From positions 87,380,493 to 87,444,492 of the forward strand of contig CM060952.1 in assembly GCA_030765055.1 (NCBI GenBank): a stretch of 64,000 nt of DNA, in the 5' to 3' direction. The notes under the pieces were generated by a model. That model was not told the DNA's origin, did not search any database, and saw only the letters and a program-made list of their open reading frames with translations. Below, piece by piece: positions 24,404 to 34,871 of this stretch; the first letter of the stretch is position 1, and every line of letters begins with the position of its first letter. A program made the position numbers and the translations under genes. This DNA comes from Mantis religiosa (lineage: Eukaryota; Arthropoda; Insecta; Mantodea; Mantidae).

Positions 24404-24539
24404 CACATTTCCTACAGTCTTAACACGCTGTTGTCTTAGTTTTATCATGCAACCCAGCACATCCACAGAACCTTTTGCTTTTGCCATTCGTAAGCACATG
24501 TCTGCCAATATAATGGTACCAGTTCTTCCTGACCCAGCA
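24404..24539 (-). CDS. Receptor PTP exon 7 of 11: D1 P-loop AGSGRTGT
   Basis: One base plus 45 codons. The acceptor is tgattacag (24540-24548) and the donor gtaag (24399-24403). The peptide begins (S)AGSGRTGTIILADM, the second half of the catalytic P-loop including the phosphate-binding Arg, followed by the helix VDVLGCMIKLRQQRVKTVGNV. The next exon starts EQY. In active PTPs this segment reads VQTxxQY; here the first Gln (Q262 in PTP1B numbering), which positions the hydrolytic water, is replaced by Gly in VGNVEQY. The mechanistic remark is known for the family; the substitution is read directly, although the alignment is by eye. Confidence 0.93.
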
Positions 24540-24897
24540 CTGTAATCACAGTAAAGTATGCAGTTAAAGATAATTGGTGGCTTTCAAACAAACATTTCCC
24601 AAGGATACCATTGTAATTGAGAATCAATTTCAGTTTTATTGTCTTTTACCCAAAATGTTTAAAAGTCATGTGTTTCCATCTTCAGTTGTATATTCACTAG
24701 TATCTGGAAGGGAATCCTTAACACCAGTGTTGGTTGTACTGCCATCTAATTTTCTAATGGAGAACCTATATTATGTTCATTTACTGATGGAACTTCAAAA
24801 TTCATTACTCTGTGTAGATTTTTATCCATATTGTGATTTCTACTAATATTTCAGCATGCTTTAAAATATTTTCTTTAATATATAACTAATTTTTCAG

Positions 24898-25039
24898 TTA
24901 AAAGACATATTCAGTCATAATTTATTAAAACTTAAAACTTCACTCATGTCATTCCAGTCGCAGAAACATTCCTATATTTAATAGTGACATGAGTGAAGTT
25001 TTAAGTTTTAATAAAGTATGATTCAGTAAGTCTTTTAAT
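24898..25039. repeat. Hairpin/MITE-like inverted repeat (about 55-bp arms)
   Basis: Arms 24898-24951 and 24985-25039 pair closely (AAAACTTCACTCATGTCA and complement), with a loop of about 33 bp. No coding content and no obvious target duplication. Confidence 0.75.
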
Positions 25040-25639
25040 ATGAAATTAGCTTCACCCTTAACAATGCTTTTATTCATAACTATTTCAAATTTTCGATATT
25101 TATGAATACTGTAGTCATGGATTGTAAGTTGATATCCCTATATATAATCTTATTACTACAAAAATAAAATTTAAATATCTATAAAATGACAAGTAACACT
25201 AGTGCCATAAATAAACTCATCACAATTGAATGTAATATGTTAACACATTCTTCTCGTTAATATTTATATCCTTTTGTTCCAACCACTTATAGAATTTAAT
25301 AAAAAATCTGTTCAGCCTCTGTTTAGATTTCTTCAGTAATAAGTTGGCCATTCACTCATCCAAGAGATTTTGATTTCTGCATCAATAGCCATGTAACCTA
25401 TAACTTTTCCATAATACTGGATAAGTAAATTTCTATTCAAGCTGCTTACAGTATAACCTTCAAAAGCTCAAAATATGGTAATGCAGATAACAGTATTGTC
25501 ATGAGGGCAGTGAATGCCTACCATGAAGGTATTAAGTTTGAGTCAACCCATTCCATGACCTTCTTTATTTGTCACCAAGAGAGCAAACAAACTGAACATT
25601 CAAGGCAGCACTGGCAGACATCATGAGCTGGAAATATGT

Positions 25640-26640
25640 AGCCCCTTTACTGTACCACACTGGGTTCCAGACATTTGATTTTGGGAAATCTAGAATATAC
25701 CATCTTCCAGAATGTACCATCCAGGCAATTTGAGAAAGTTCAATTTCCAGAGCATTTCTTCTGTGATCCGCTGATTATAAAAGGGAGCACAAATGTCAAC
25801 CTAGGGTTCAGTTCAGTTGTGAGTTATGAGTCAGTCAGCCAGCAAAGCAGCGTTAAAGTTAGATAATAATAATAATTTAATAATAATAATTTATTGCGGC
25901 CAATAGACTCTTACAAGAGCATCTGACACAGTCAAAATACAAAATTTACAAAATATAGAGTTGTTTACAAAAGTATATGAGTTATTTACAAAGATCAAAA
26001 TGCCTAAATTACATACAAACCTTATTGTTTACATAGGTATACAACTCATTTATACTACATACATATATATTACAGTTCATTTATACTATACAAACATTTT
26101 TCAGTTAGGTATGATGTTAGCTGTCTGAGAATCAGTAAGAAGTGAGTATCAGTGTCAGTCTGCAAACAGTTAATTTAGCATGTAAAAGCTACAAGCAGTG
26201 TGAAAAAAACAATTTCCATTAATTGACCAAATAGTGCTCTGAACTATAAAACCAGAACTTACAGTACTTACACATCTTAAGTTGCCATTAAGGCAGTTAT
26301 ATCATATATGAGATCTCGTAGTGGTTTGCTGTGAAAAATGTGATGCAGTTGGAGAATTTGTTGTTGTGCTGGCACATTGCAATGGTAACTTTGTGTTGTA
26401 ATTTTGTATCACTAGTTTTAAGAATGGGACACTAAAGTCACAATGGAGACAATGCTAGAAAAGTTATTGGCCAGTACAGAGGAAATGAAATCCAGATTTC
26501 AGGAAAATGATAATTGAATTGAAGAATATAAATTCTTGAATGGATGAAATGAAGAGTGAAATAACTGCAGTGAACTCTGCAATGGAGGAAATGAAGACAA
26601 AAAAAAAGTGTAAAGGAAGATAACTGAAACTAACACTACA
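25640..26640 (+). mobile_element. Retroelement leader/gag-like debris with an inserted LINE end
   Basis: A TATA-like TATAAAAGGG lies at about 25778, followed by a leader-like stretch (GTTCAGTTCAGTTGTGAG). From about 26443 a frame METMLEKLLASTEEMKSRF and later coiled-coil-like EITAVNSAMEEMK resembles the N-terminus of an insect retrotransposon gag. It is stop-broken and cut at 26640 by a Penelope fragment. Assignment is tentative; a Gypsy-like origin is possible. Confidence 0.35.
25865..26130 (-). mobile_element. LINE 3-prime end, minus orientation
   Basis: Read on minus it ends ...GAGTCTATTGGCCGCAATAA followed by ATT/TTA repeats, the form of a Jockey-type 3-prime terminus with AATAAA and a short tandem tail. 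No coding sequence is retained. Confidence 0.5.
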
Positions 26641-26912
26641 TGTGTTGGATTCTACACACATTGCGTGACATTGATCCAAATCTAAAATTACTAAAAGGAG
26701 TGATAAACCAACATAAACTGACAACATGGGTGAACATGTTCATATGGAAAAATAAGGACCGAATAATGAACTTTGAAATCCCACCAGTAGATAATTTGAC
26801 AAAGAAGTTCATAGTTCCACCGCCAGAGAGAAGAGAGCAGACGACAACAGACAATTGGACAAAGACTGAGGATGGAGGAAACAGCTTCCGAAACTAGTCC
26901 CTTAATAATACA
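26640..26912 (+). pseudogene. Penelope endonuclease C-terminal fragment
   Basis: IDPNLKLLKGVINQHKLTTW, FIWKNKDRIMNFEIPPVDN and KKFIVPPPERRE are the C-terminal 90 residues of the PLE protein seen in full at 33.4-34.3 kb. The GIY-YIG catalytic part is missing. It ends with AAACTAGTCCCTTAATAATA, then a mariner end starts at once. Confidence 0.82.
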
Positions 26913-27484
26913 AGGGGCGTCCAGAAAGTAAGTTCTGTTTCAATTTATCTCTGCTGCAGCGCTGCAATTGCAGTTCTGCACATGCACGGTAGATGCTCTG
27001 TATCAAGGAGAAGAAACGTGCGCCATTGTGAGATCGCTGTCAGCCACATATGCTTTGTTGTGCTTGTTTACAATGTCAGTGTTGATTGAAAATCCCACCG
27101 CTTGTGAAATCAGATCTACGATTCGTTTTCTGAATGCTAGGAAAGTAAAACTAATTGAAATTTATCAGCAAATTTGTGATGTCAAAAGGTGTTGTGTTTC
27201 TTCATGACAACTCACGACCACACACTGCAAATGTAACGAAAAACATCCTACAGGTATTTGGCTAGGATGTGCTTGACCACCCCCACCGCAGCACTAAAGG
27301 CAAAGCTTAGGGGTATTCTATTTGAGAACTCTGAATCAGTGCTCAAGAAAAGTGAGGTGATTCTCAGGGACCTGACAAAGAATGGTCTGCAGTATGTGTT
27401 CAAGGACTGGCAGAGATGGTATAAAAAGTGCATTGAAGTAGGAGGGGACTTCTTTGAAAAAGATCATGTAAACATTGAATAGCA
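26912..27484 (+). mobile_element. Mariner transposon, internally deleted
   Basis: The 5-prime end GGGGCGTCCAGAAAGTAAGT matches mariner-type terminal repeats. MSVLIENPTACEIRSTIRFLNARK is the N-terminal helix-turn-helix region. It jumps to the catalytic end GVVFLHDNSRPHTANVTKNIL (HDN motif), then to the C-terminus KAKLRGILFENSE...WYKKCIEVGGDFFEKD with a stop at 27480. The central DDE residues and the 3-prime terminal repeat are missing. The copy is non-functional. Confidence 0.85.
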
Positions 27485-27892
27485 GTAATAAACTGTTAAA
27501 AAAAGATCAGTCTCGGTCTTTGTTAATCAGCCCTCATATTCTGACAGAGGGGATGTTACGGGAAGGAGAGTTGCTATGGCAATGGCAGTGACCACACCTC
27601 TTGAAAATCCGGGCACTTAACTTTGACCAATTAGATGAGACTTCACACTTCACACCTTTCTCTAAGGTTTGCCAAACATGTTACTGTGTCACCTAGATGC
27701 ATGAATCAGGTAAAGCAATGCTTGTTTCTTCATGTCACTGTGCGTAATCTAAACATACTTGTTTTAGTATAGTTTAACCTATGAAAAAGATGGTTTCTTC
27801 ATCAGCTATTTAGTCATTTCATTAGTGTGTTAATATTTTGTAGGTAAATGATGTTTTAGTGTTATTATTAGTGTTATTAGTGTAAGGGTACA

Positions 27893-28160
27893 ATGTCTCA
27901 AACTACCAGCACCACTCAAAGACAAGGTAGGCCAAGAACTTGCTCTCCCAAGAAAATATATTCAAAAGTAGGACAGGGAACTGCACTACGTGGACAAGCA
28001 AGGGAACTGGTGTTATGCACTGCATGAATATTTTGAAAAAGATAGGGAATATAGAGGCCCCTCTTAGACGCTAGTAAAGTTGTTGAAAGAATCGTTACTG
28101 CTATCTTTCTTGGCAATGTACAGCTGAACATTCTAAGCTCCCAGAAATGTAGCTTGTGTA
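27893..28160 (+). pseudogene. N-terminal fragment of an IS630/mariner-type transposase
   Basis: RQGRPRTCSPKKIYSKVG, ALRGQARELVL and PLLDASKVVERIV in stop-broken sequence resemble the N-terminal DNA-binding region of the insect transposase family whose catalytic part appears at 55.5 kb. Only this section is present. Sequence 27485-27892 and 28161-28660 shows nothing else. Confidence 0.45.
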
Positions 28161-28659
28161 TTAAGCCTACATAAGGTACACTTTAAGTTAAAATGCACGT
28201 TCTGAATTCTTAGTTTTGAAAAGCCTTTCGGCTTTGTACTTACTAATATAATATGGAATATGGAGAATGAGATGTTTTAAAAACTATTCTATTATTTGGC
28301 TGTTCAGAAAAATGGTTGAGTAAACAATTACATTTAATGCAAAACCGTGTATTAGGTTTCTCTTGCTTATTCTTAATCCCAGCTTTCTAAGAAACACTCC
28401 AAGACAAATACATCAAGAAAAACAAATTTAAACAGTGCTGAACATTTTCAGCATTGTCTCAGTTTCATCTGTACATTGCCTTAACAGAGTATCATTCAAG
28501 GCTGTTTGCATTATTTAGAATTATAAATATTAACATTTTTAAATTAGGTAGTTTTAGCACTTTCTTCTGTCTAAACATCGCACTTGCCAAGGCATTCACA
28601 AGCAGCAATGTCGCTTTCCCCACCATCACATGTTTTCACTAAAGGACGTGCTTCATGGC

Positions 28660-29312
28660 AACTGTCAGAGCTCAATGGGTTAGAGTGACTGGACGGAAAC
28701 CAGAAGATCTGTGGTTCAAATCCTGTACATAAATAATAAGATTTAAATGACGAAGCCTGGGACTCAAGTACTTACGATAGTAAGTTGCCACAAATGGTGT
28801 ATCTCGAATGCGAGAGCCCCTAGTGGTCTAATGGGGAAATATACGAGTCAACTGGAGAATTTAATGTCAGGATGGCACGTTGGCCATAGTAGCTCAATGT
28901 GTTAGAGTGACTTGACTGGACGGAAACCAGGAGATCTGTGGTTCAAATCCCAGTCATGGCATTGAATTTTCCATGTTGACTCTATCAATCAAAAACCTTA
29001 GCCTATATACGGCTAGTATGAAGAAATGATTCATTTCCATCAATTAACTAAAATAATAAGAGTTAAATGATGAAGCCTGGGACTCAAGTACTATGATAGT
29101 AAGTCGCCACAAATGGTGTATCTCAAATGCAAGAGACCCTAGTAGTCTACTGGGGAAATATACAAGTCAACTGGAGAATTTAATGTCAGGATGGTAAGTT
29201 GGCCATGGTAGCTCAATGGGTTAGAGCGACTTGACTGGACGGAAACCAGGAGATCCGTGGTTCAAATCCCGGTCATGGCATTGAATTTTTCATGTTGACT
29301 CTATCAATCTTA
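28660..29312 (+). repeat. SINE-C tandem array, about 2.3 units
   Basis: A partial unit (28660-28725) and two further units (about 28726-29050 and 29052-29312) follow head to tail. Each has a tRNA-like core (TAGCTCAATGGGTTAGAG, GGTTCAAATCCCGG, CATGGCATTGAA). Full units begin with a leader containing GATGAAGCCTGGGACTCAAG and ACAAATGGTGTATCTCAAAT, which shows what lies 5-prime of the tRNA-like core in this family. Confidence 0.85.
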
Positions 29313-29389
29313 AAGTAATTTTAATTCCACAATAATAAATTACTTGGGAGAAGTAGGTACAAACAACTGGAATTCATGTACCCTGTACT

Positions 29390-30240
29390 GAAGGATTTGT
29401 CAAAAACCTATTGAAAAGGCCAAAACATTCCACTGAAATAATTTGGGAAAAAATATTTATTTTAAAAAATAAAAATTGCGTAATGAATTTTGACATACCG
29501 GCAATTTACTCTGTTTTTAGGTTTGTTTCGTCTTCAGATGTTGGTAATATGTAAATACATGGTATCCTTGACAACGGAGTGTGTTGACTGAAGATGGCAA
29601 ATGTTCATGAAATTAATCTTGTATAAAGAAGATAGAAGTATTAACATCAACTTCTTAAGATAAGTGGAAGTTAATTACTAAATATTTTTATTTGTATAAA
29701 ATTCCACTGAAAGTTACAGTCTTTTGAAGAAGTTTTAGGAGCAATTGCTCTCGGCCTCAGCTGGAGGTCAACTAGCAGTTAGAACTGTTGCATCACAATA
29801 GTTTCTTATGGTGGTACTTGACATCTTTCAGATCAGTCTGTAAAGGGCTTATTTGGGGAAGCATCAAAGTTCATTACAAAACTTTGGTTCTTGGAAATGT
29901 AGATTTTCTCCCATATTATCAATTCCAGTGGTCTTTTTTTAGTTCAAAAAGTGAGTTACAACTCCCACTTTATCCATTTGTTTGTATTCAATATTTTTTA
30001 AATTTTCTATGATGCTGATTTCCAAATTTCTTTGTTTTTCCAATATAAATCTTGTCATTTGTACTGTGGATTTTATTAATTGAGATTTATTGTCAATTGG
30101 TAATGTATCTGAAAGGATTTCTGAACAAATTCTTATTTGACGAAATCTGTAAAAGTCGGCTTTTAACACTCCGTCGATTACATTTTTATTTTCTGAGGTA
30201 ACTATTTTTGGAAACTGTTGCTTCCATTCTCAATCTCAAA
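29390..30240. mobile_element. Decayed Penelope fold-back
   Basis: On plus (29430-29530) IIWEKIFILKNKNCVMNFDIPA is the PLE C-terminus. On minus (30169-29939) a frame with TRFILEKQRNLEISIIENLKN corresponds to YIGKTKRNLKIRLKEHFRN, and 29880-29780 to the C-terminus again. A hammerhead-like string reads on minus at about 29735-29775 (CTGAGGCCGAGAGC...GCTCCTAAAAC). The copy is strongly diverged. Confidence 0.6.
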
Positions 30241-31337
30241 AGTCCGCATTCTTACTTATTATGGGATACTAAGTTGATATGCACTGCAAGATTCTTCTAA
30301 ACTTTCTGTCTGATTTGGATAATATGTAGCTGTTGTCCTTATTGTCACCATGGTTGCAGAGGAATTATTGTACATAGACCCAGCTACCTGGCCCTAGGTG
30401 CTACTAGCAGCTTGGCTAAACAATAACCAATATATAGTATCTTTCTGGTCCCAAAGATTCATTTTGCCCATTTCTAACAGTTTTCTCTTCTGGAACATTT
30501 TCTTTATTTTCCAGCCCTATATAGTGAGCTGACATCAACCACAATGAGCTGAGTCTATTGAGTTTAACTAAGAGATGTCAGTGAGTTTTCAGTGAGTTCA
30601 GTGGAAAGCACAGACTGCAGATTGGTTATGACTTAGCAGATCAATTGAGATTCCAATTGATGGATCAGCTGTATTTTCTTCTTAATGCATGCAACAGATC
30701 CTTACTATACTAACCAATTAAGTGATAAAGCGCATTTCGTAGCAACTGGAATTCTCATTTGCTACAATATATTGTCTATTTTTGCTGGCTTTAACGTGGT
30801 GATTTCCTTGATTTCTTTTTGTAGTACTGTTATTTTTTTATATTGTAGTGGTGTTGTTCTACATGTATATACTGATATCCTTTGGTGTGCTCTTTCTCAG
30901 TGGGATGTTATCCAAACTATTGAATACTGAAAATGGGTGTGGTTTGTAGCTGTTGAATTTAATATAATTGCCAATTTGTGAAGGTTTTCTGCCAAAATCC
31001 ATTTGTCACCATGCCTGGCTATGTACTTCTGCTTCCAGGTACATTTTAATTAGTTGTTTTACAGTTCAGGAGTTTTAATTGCAATATTAACATGCCTCTC
31101 TAGCAAGTTCATGCGTAGACCTACTTAGAATGGACAAAGAGTTTTCCATAGCAAGACCAGACATTTCTAGAATTTTCTGTTAAGCCAAATTAAGATTTAG
31201 ACGCAGATCAATAAGGGATAGGTGCTAACTCACTTCTAATGGCTACCAATAGCAACATTTCACTGTCCCTAACTTGTCTATTTACTTAATATATAGATAT
31301 TTTGTGACCATCTGTGACTTTGTTGAGAGTTACAAAC
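30241..31337. other. Intron sequence, nothing recognised
   Basis: Part of the intron between exons 6 and 7. No repeat family recognised; short frames have no motifs. Confidence 0.5.
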
Positions 31338-31465
31338 CTGCAATGCACTACAATAGGCCCTGTTCCTGAAGGAGAAGCCTGTAGTTTCTTCATATAAATT
31401 GCTAGAGGTTGTATATGATAAGGGACTCTATGGTTGGGCCAAGATGTGAAGTGCAGATGGTGTAC
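31338..31465 (-). CDS. Receptor PTP exon 6 of 11: D1 WPD-loop (reads WPN) and start of the P-loop
   Basis: Forty-two codons plus two bases. The acceptor is gtcacatag (31466-31474) and the donor gtttgtaac begins at 31337. The peptide VHHLHFTSWPNHRVP is the WPD loop, but the general acid Asp is Asn (codon AAC) and the following HGVP is HRVP. It ends GTGPIVVHC plus AG; with the T of the next exon this makes Ser, giving HCSAGSGRTGT, an intact catalytic P-loop. The active-site cysteine is therefore present and the general acid is absent. A truncated LINE tail (31528-31960) begins about 60 bp upstream of the acceptor, close to the likely branch point. The exon was recognised from the GPIVVHC signature and confirmed by phase with both neighbours. 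Confidence 0.92.
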
Positions 31466-31527
31466 CTATGTGACAAAGAGATCAAAGTTTATAGACATAG
31501 CATTACGTTTCAGTTGCATCCATTTTA

Positions 31528-31960
31528 TGGTGGATTTCAATTTCAATTTATTCATCCCCTATATTTCATACACAGGATACGTCATTTTACATTATAAGAA
31601 AACATAAAAATATACCCAAAAGTCTACTATATGCACTGCTTAGAAACTAAACTGTACATTGTTTATTTTCCATTTTTTGCTTTGTACTCTTCCACACTAT
31701 AAAAAGCTTGTTCTGACAAATACCTTTTTATATTCTTAATATTACATAGTTTAGTATTCTTTATTTTACCTGGCAATCTATTATATATGTCTTTTCCGAT
31801 ACTTTCCAATACACAAAGCTTTCATTTTATAAAGAAAGCCCTACATTTAAACTGCCTTCAACTTTTTACACTTGCAATACTGATATAAAATAATGCCTAA
31901 AACCTAAAGGTACTCAGCACAACTAAATGAATAAAGTAAATGAGCCACTTGCTGAAGAAA
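31528..31960 (-). mobile_element. LINE 3-prime end close to exon 6
   Basis: On minus, stop-broken sequence reads GKDIYNRLPGKIKNTKLCN and SEQAFYSVEEY, the C-terminus of CR1/Jockey-type RT proteins. It ends in a tandem ATTGAA tail (read on plus as tttcaatttcaattt at 31537-31551). The tail lies about 60-70 bp upstream (on minus) of the exon 6 acceptor. Confidence 0.72.
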
Positions 31961-32011
31961 GGCAACATTTCTTAATTTTACAGTACAGACAAAAAATTCA
32001 TAATACTAATA

Positions 32012-32275
32012 TGGATAGAGTCAACATGAAAAATTCAATGCCATGGCCGAGATTTGAACCATGAATCTCCTGGTTTCCGTCCAGTCGCTCTAACACACTG
32101 AGCTACCATGGTCAACGTGCCGTCCTGACATTAAATTCTCCAGTTGACACATATATTCCTGGTAAACCACTAAGGGTTCTCGTATCCGAGATACACCATT
32201 TGTGGCTGAGATACCTTAGGCTATGTGCAGCTAGGGTGAAGAAATGATTCATTTCTACCAATTAACTTCAATAAA
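32012..32275 (-). repeat. SINE-C copy, minus orientation
   Basis: Reads on minus as leader (ACAAATGGTGTATCTCGG), tRNA-like core (TAGCTCAGTGTGTTAGAG) and tail (ATTGAATTTTTCATGTTGAC). The left 10 bp begin within ordinary intron. Confidence 0.85.
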
Positions 32276-32824
32276 ATCATAATACTAGTTTTACTTAATT
32301 TTTCTCTTTGTGTATTTATGTTTTCACTACCACCTACATAGTAGGTAGAGAGGTCTTGCATTCCACAAACAATTCAATACAAGATTTTAGTGAAAATACA
32401 CATTTTGAGGTCAACTGAATCATAAAAAAAAATATTTCTATAAACAGATCTGTGTGTGCATGTATATGTGTGTATGGAACAGCATATCACAAAATAAAGT
32501 TAAACATCAAACTTAGTTCATTGTGTAGAAAGCTAGAGTGAAAGCAATTAATTTCTATTAATTGACCCATAAGTCCATTGTCTTCCAAGGATGTCACACA
32601 AAAAAGGCCCTCCATCCCAACTACACTTCACATGGACAATTTTAAAAAAATGTTTTCTCAAAGATGGCTCCAATAATTTTGATTAAAATGCCATTTGTTT
32701 AAGCTATTTTTTTGAGAAACTAAAAGTATACCTCAAATTTTCTATGAATAGCCTTCTGGTTGACTTTTACTTAACTTTTAAACTAAAAGATATAGACAAC
32801 ATCTCACTACATAACAAATGTACA

Positions 32825-32906
32825 TCTATGCATGATTGGAGGAATTTAGTAACAGTGATGTCAAAATTAACTGAAAAAACCAACTACAAATAGTTTTTAC
32901 AATTAA
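32825..32906 (-). repeat. Solo Penelope terminus
   Basis: The block GGAGGAATTTAGTAACAGTG followed by ACCAACTACAAATAGTTTTT matches the outer ends of the PLE copies at 6.9, 14.8 and 34.4 kb. No coding sequence is attached. Flanks 32276-32824 and 32907-33295 show nothing. Confidence 0.65.
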
Positions 32907-33388
32907 ATGCACATCTCTTTAGAACATGCAATTTATGTTAAATATAATTTTTCATTAAGTGAACCATATCCTCGCCTGTTTATTAAAAACAGGCAAGTAA
33001 AATATCTGCCTAATTCTTCATATTAACATTACAATTTTATATTCTAAATAAATTAAACTTTTAAGCTATTCCTTGTTATATGTTTGAGCTTTCCAATATT
33101 TATACTTTTCTCAAATGGAAAGTCCTAGTCATGCAAAGAGAATGGAATGTTAAAGCCATCACATAGTGATCAGTTAAACAATTTGACTATTGCACACATC
33201 TACTGTATTCTTATCGTTTGTTGAAGTTACAAGATAACATATAATAATGCCATTTCAACAAATACCAATTTTAATTAAAATATAAGAAATGTAATATAAA
33301 AATTATTTGTGGTTGGTTTATTGACACTCGTCACTTACTTTTTCATATATTTATGAGAGACTAGTTTCAAAGGCCCTGGCCTCCATTT

Positions 33389-33877
33389 TCAATCTCTTCC
33401 CAACTGGCATCTGTTGTTATCTGCTCTCTCTGGTGGTGGAACTATGAACTTTTTTGTCAAATTATCTGCTGGCGGGATTTCAAAGTTCATTACGCGATCC
33501 TTATTTTTCCAGATGAATATGTTCTCCCATGTTGTCAATCTATTTTGGTTTATCACTCCTTTTAATAATTTTGGATTTGGATCAATGTCATGGTTTTCAT
33601 TCCAAAAATGAAATGCTACTGCTGACTTGTCTTCTTGTTTCAATCTGATGTTTCTAAAGTGTTCTTTGACTCTGGTTTTTAAATTTCTTTTTGTTTGACC
33701 TATGTAGCATTTTTCACAATTCTTGCAATTTATTTGGTATATTCCAGATTTGTTACCTGAAGGAATTTCATCTTTTGTTTTTGAATTTAGTAATTTTAAA
33801 ATTGAGTATCTATTAGTAGGTGCCAAGATGATATTTTGTTCCTTGAATATCTTTTTAAATTTATTAAATATCATCAC
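33389..33877 (-). CDS. GIY-YIG endonuclease domain of a Penelope-like element (left arm)
   Basis: An intact 162-codon frame: GIYQINCKNCEKCYIGQTKRNLKTRVKEHF (in consecutive parts) provides GIY, the CxxC pair, YIG and the catalytic Arg/Glu region. It is followed by AFHFWNENHDIDPNPK and a conserved tail MNFEIPPADNLTKKF. No RT is attached, so it cannot be an autonomous element by itself. Confidence 0.8.
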   Translation of the reverse strand: MMIFNKFKKIFKEQNIILAPTNRYSILKLLNSKTKDEIPSGNKSGIYQINCKNCEKCYIGQTKRNLKTRVKEHFRNIRLKQEDKSAVAFHFWNENHDIDPNPKLLKGVINQNRLTTWENIFIWKNKDRVMNFEIPPADNLTKKFIVPPPERADNNRCQLGRD

Positions 33878-33888
33878 AAAATATCATC

Positions 33889-34326
33889 TTGGCACCTACT
33901 AATAGATACTCAATTTTAAAATTACTAAATTCAAAAACAAAAGATGAAATTCCTTCAGGTAACAAATCTGGAATATACCAAATAAATTGCAAGAATTGTG
34001 AAAAATGCTACATAGGTCAAACAAAAAGAAATTTAAAAACCAGAGTCAAAGAACACTTTAGAAACATCAGATTGAAACAAGAAGACAAGTCAGCAGTAGC
34101 ATTTCATTTTTGGAATGAAAACCATGACATTGATCCAAATCCAAAATTATTAAAAGGAGTGATAAACCAAAATAGATTGACAACATGGGAGAACATATTC
34201 ATCTGGAAAAATAAGGATCGCGTAATGAACTTTGAAATCCCGCCAGCAGATAATTTGACAAAAAAGTTCATAGTTCCACCACCAGAGAGAGCAGATAACA
34301 ACAGATGCCAGTTGGGAAGAGATTGA
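33889..34326 (+). CDS. GIY-YIG endonuclease domain of a Penelope-like element (right arm)
   Basis: Inverted duplicate of the left-arm frame, 145 codons, the same amino-acid sequence wherever both exist. It begins at the truncation point APTNRYSILKLL, so it lacks the left copy's first 17 residues. The absence of any difference indicates very recent origin, gene conversion between arms, or an assembly artefact. Confidence 0.8.
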   Translation: MAPTNRYSILKLLNSKTKDEIPSGNKSGIYQINCKNCEKCYIGQTKRNLKTRVKEHFRNIRLKQEDKSAVAFHFWNENHDIDPNPKLLKGVINQNRLTTWENIFIWKNKDRVMNFEIPPADNLTKKFIVPPPERADNNRCQLGRD

Positions 34327-34871
34327 AAATGGAGGCCAGGGCCTTTGAAACTAGTCTCTCATAAATATATGAAAAAGTAAGTGACGAGTGTCAATAAACC
34401 AACCACAAATAATTTTTATATTAATTTTGATGTCACTGTTACTAAATTCCTCCAAACACACATATAAGAAATGTGTTTTTAAGATTAGTTTCTACAAGAG
34501 TGAATAAAGAAAGTCATTCAAGTGCAGACATCTGTTTCCCCCCCAATATTGGACAGTTCTCTTTCTGTAAGACTTCATAGGTTCTCTTTCTGCTATAAGT
34601 TTGTTTTTGAAATGAAGTTTTGGATTAAATAAAGTTTACAAATGGTACTACTATTACATATGGCAGTAACTTAGTGCTCAATCCATGTGGTATCATTCTT
34701 TTCAAATATATGCAAGTTTACATAAAAATTAAGCTAGTAACAGTAAGGCAACAAGTACTACACAAATATAACTACTTATAACAAAAACTTCACTTATCTT
34801 TAAAGAAATTGATGGAAAGTTCAAGAAATTGTGAGATCGCGATTTTGTAAACACTTGTTTATATTGGAAAC

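Larger units (their letters stand above)
33296..34465. mobile_element. Penelope-like element as a near-perfect palindrome
   Basis: Two copies of one PLE 3-prime half lie head to head: left arm 33296-33880 (minus) and right arm 33882-34427 (plus), meeting at AAATATCATCACAAAATATC. Over the 145 residues encoded by both arms the proteins are identical. Both arms end in TATTTGTGGTTGGTTTATTG or its complement and carry the GAAACTAGTCTC hammerhead-side string. The right arm starts 17 codons later than the left, as expected for an attached truncated copy. Confidence 0.92.

Noticed and set aside
28880..28965. tRNA genes within SINE-C units
   Set aside because: The core folds partly like a tRNA but is repeated with the same flanks in many SINE-C copies.
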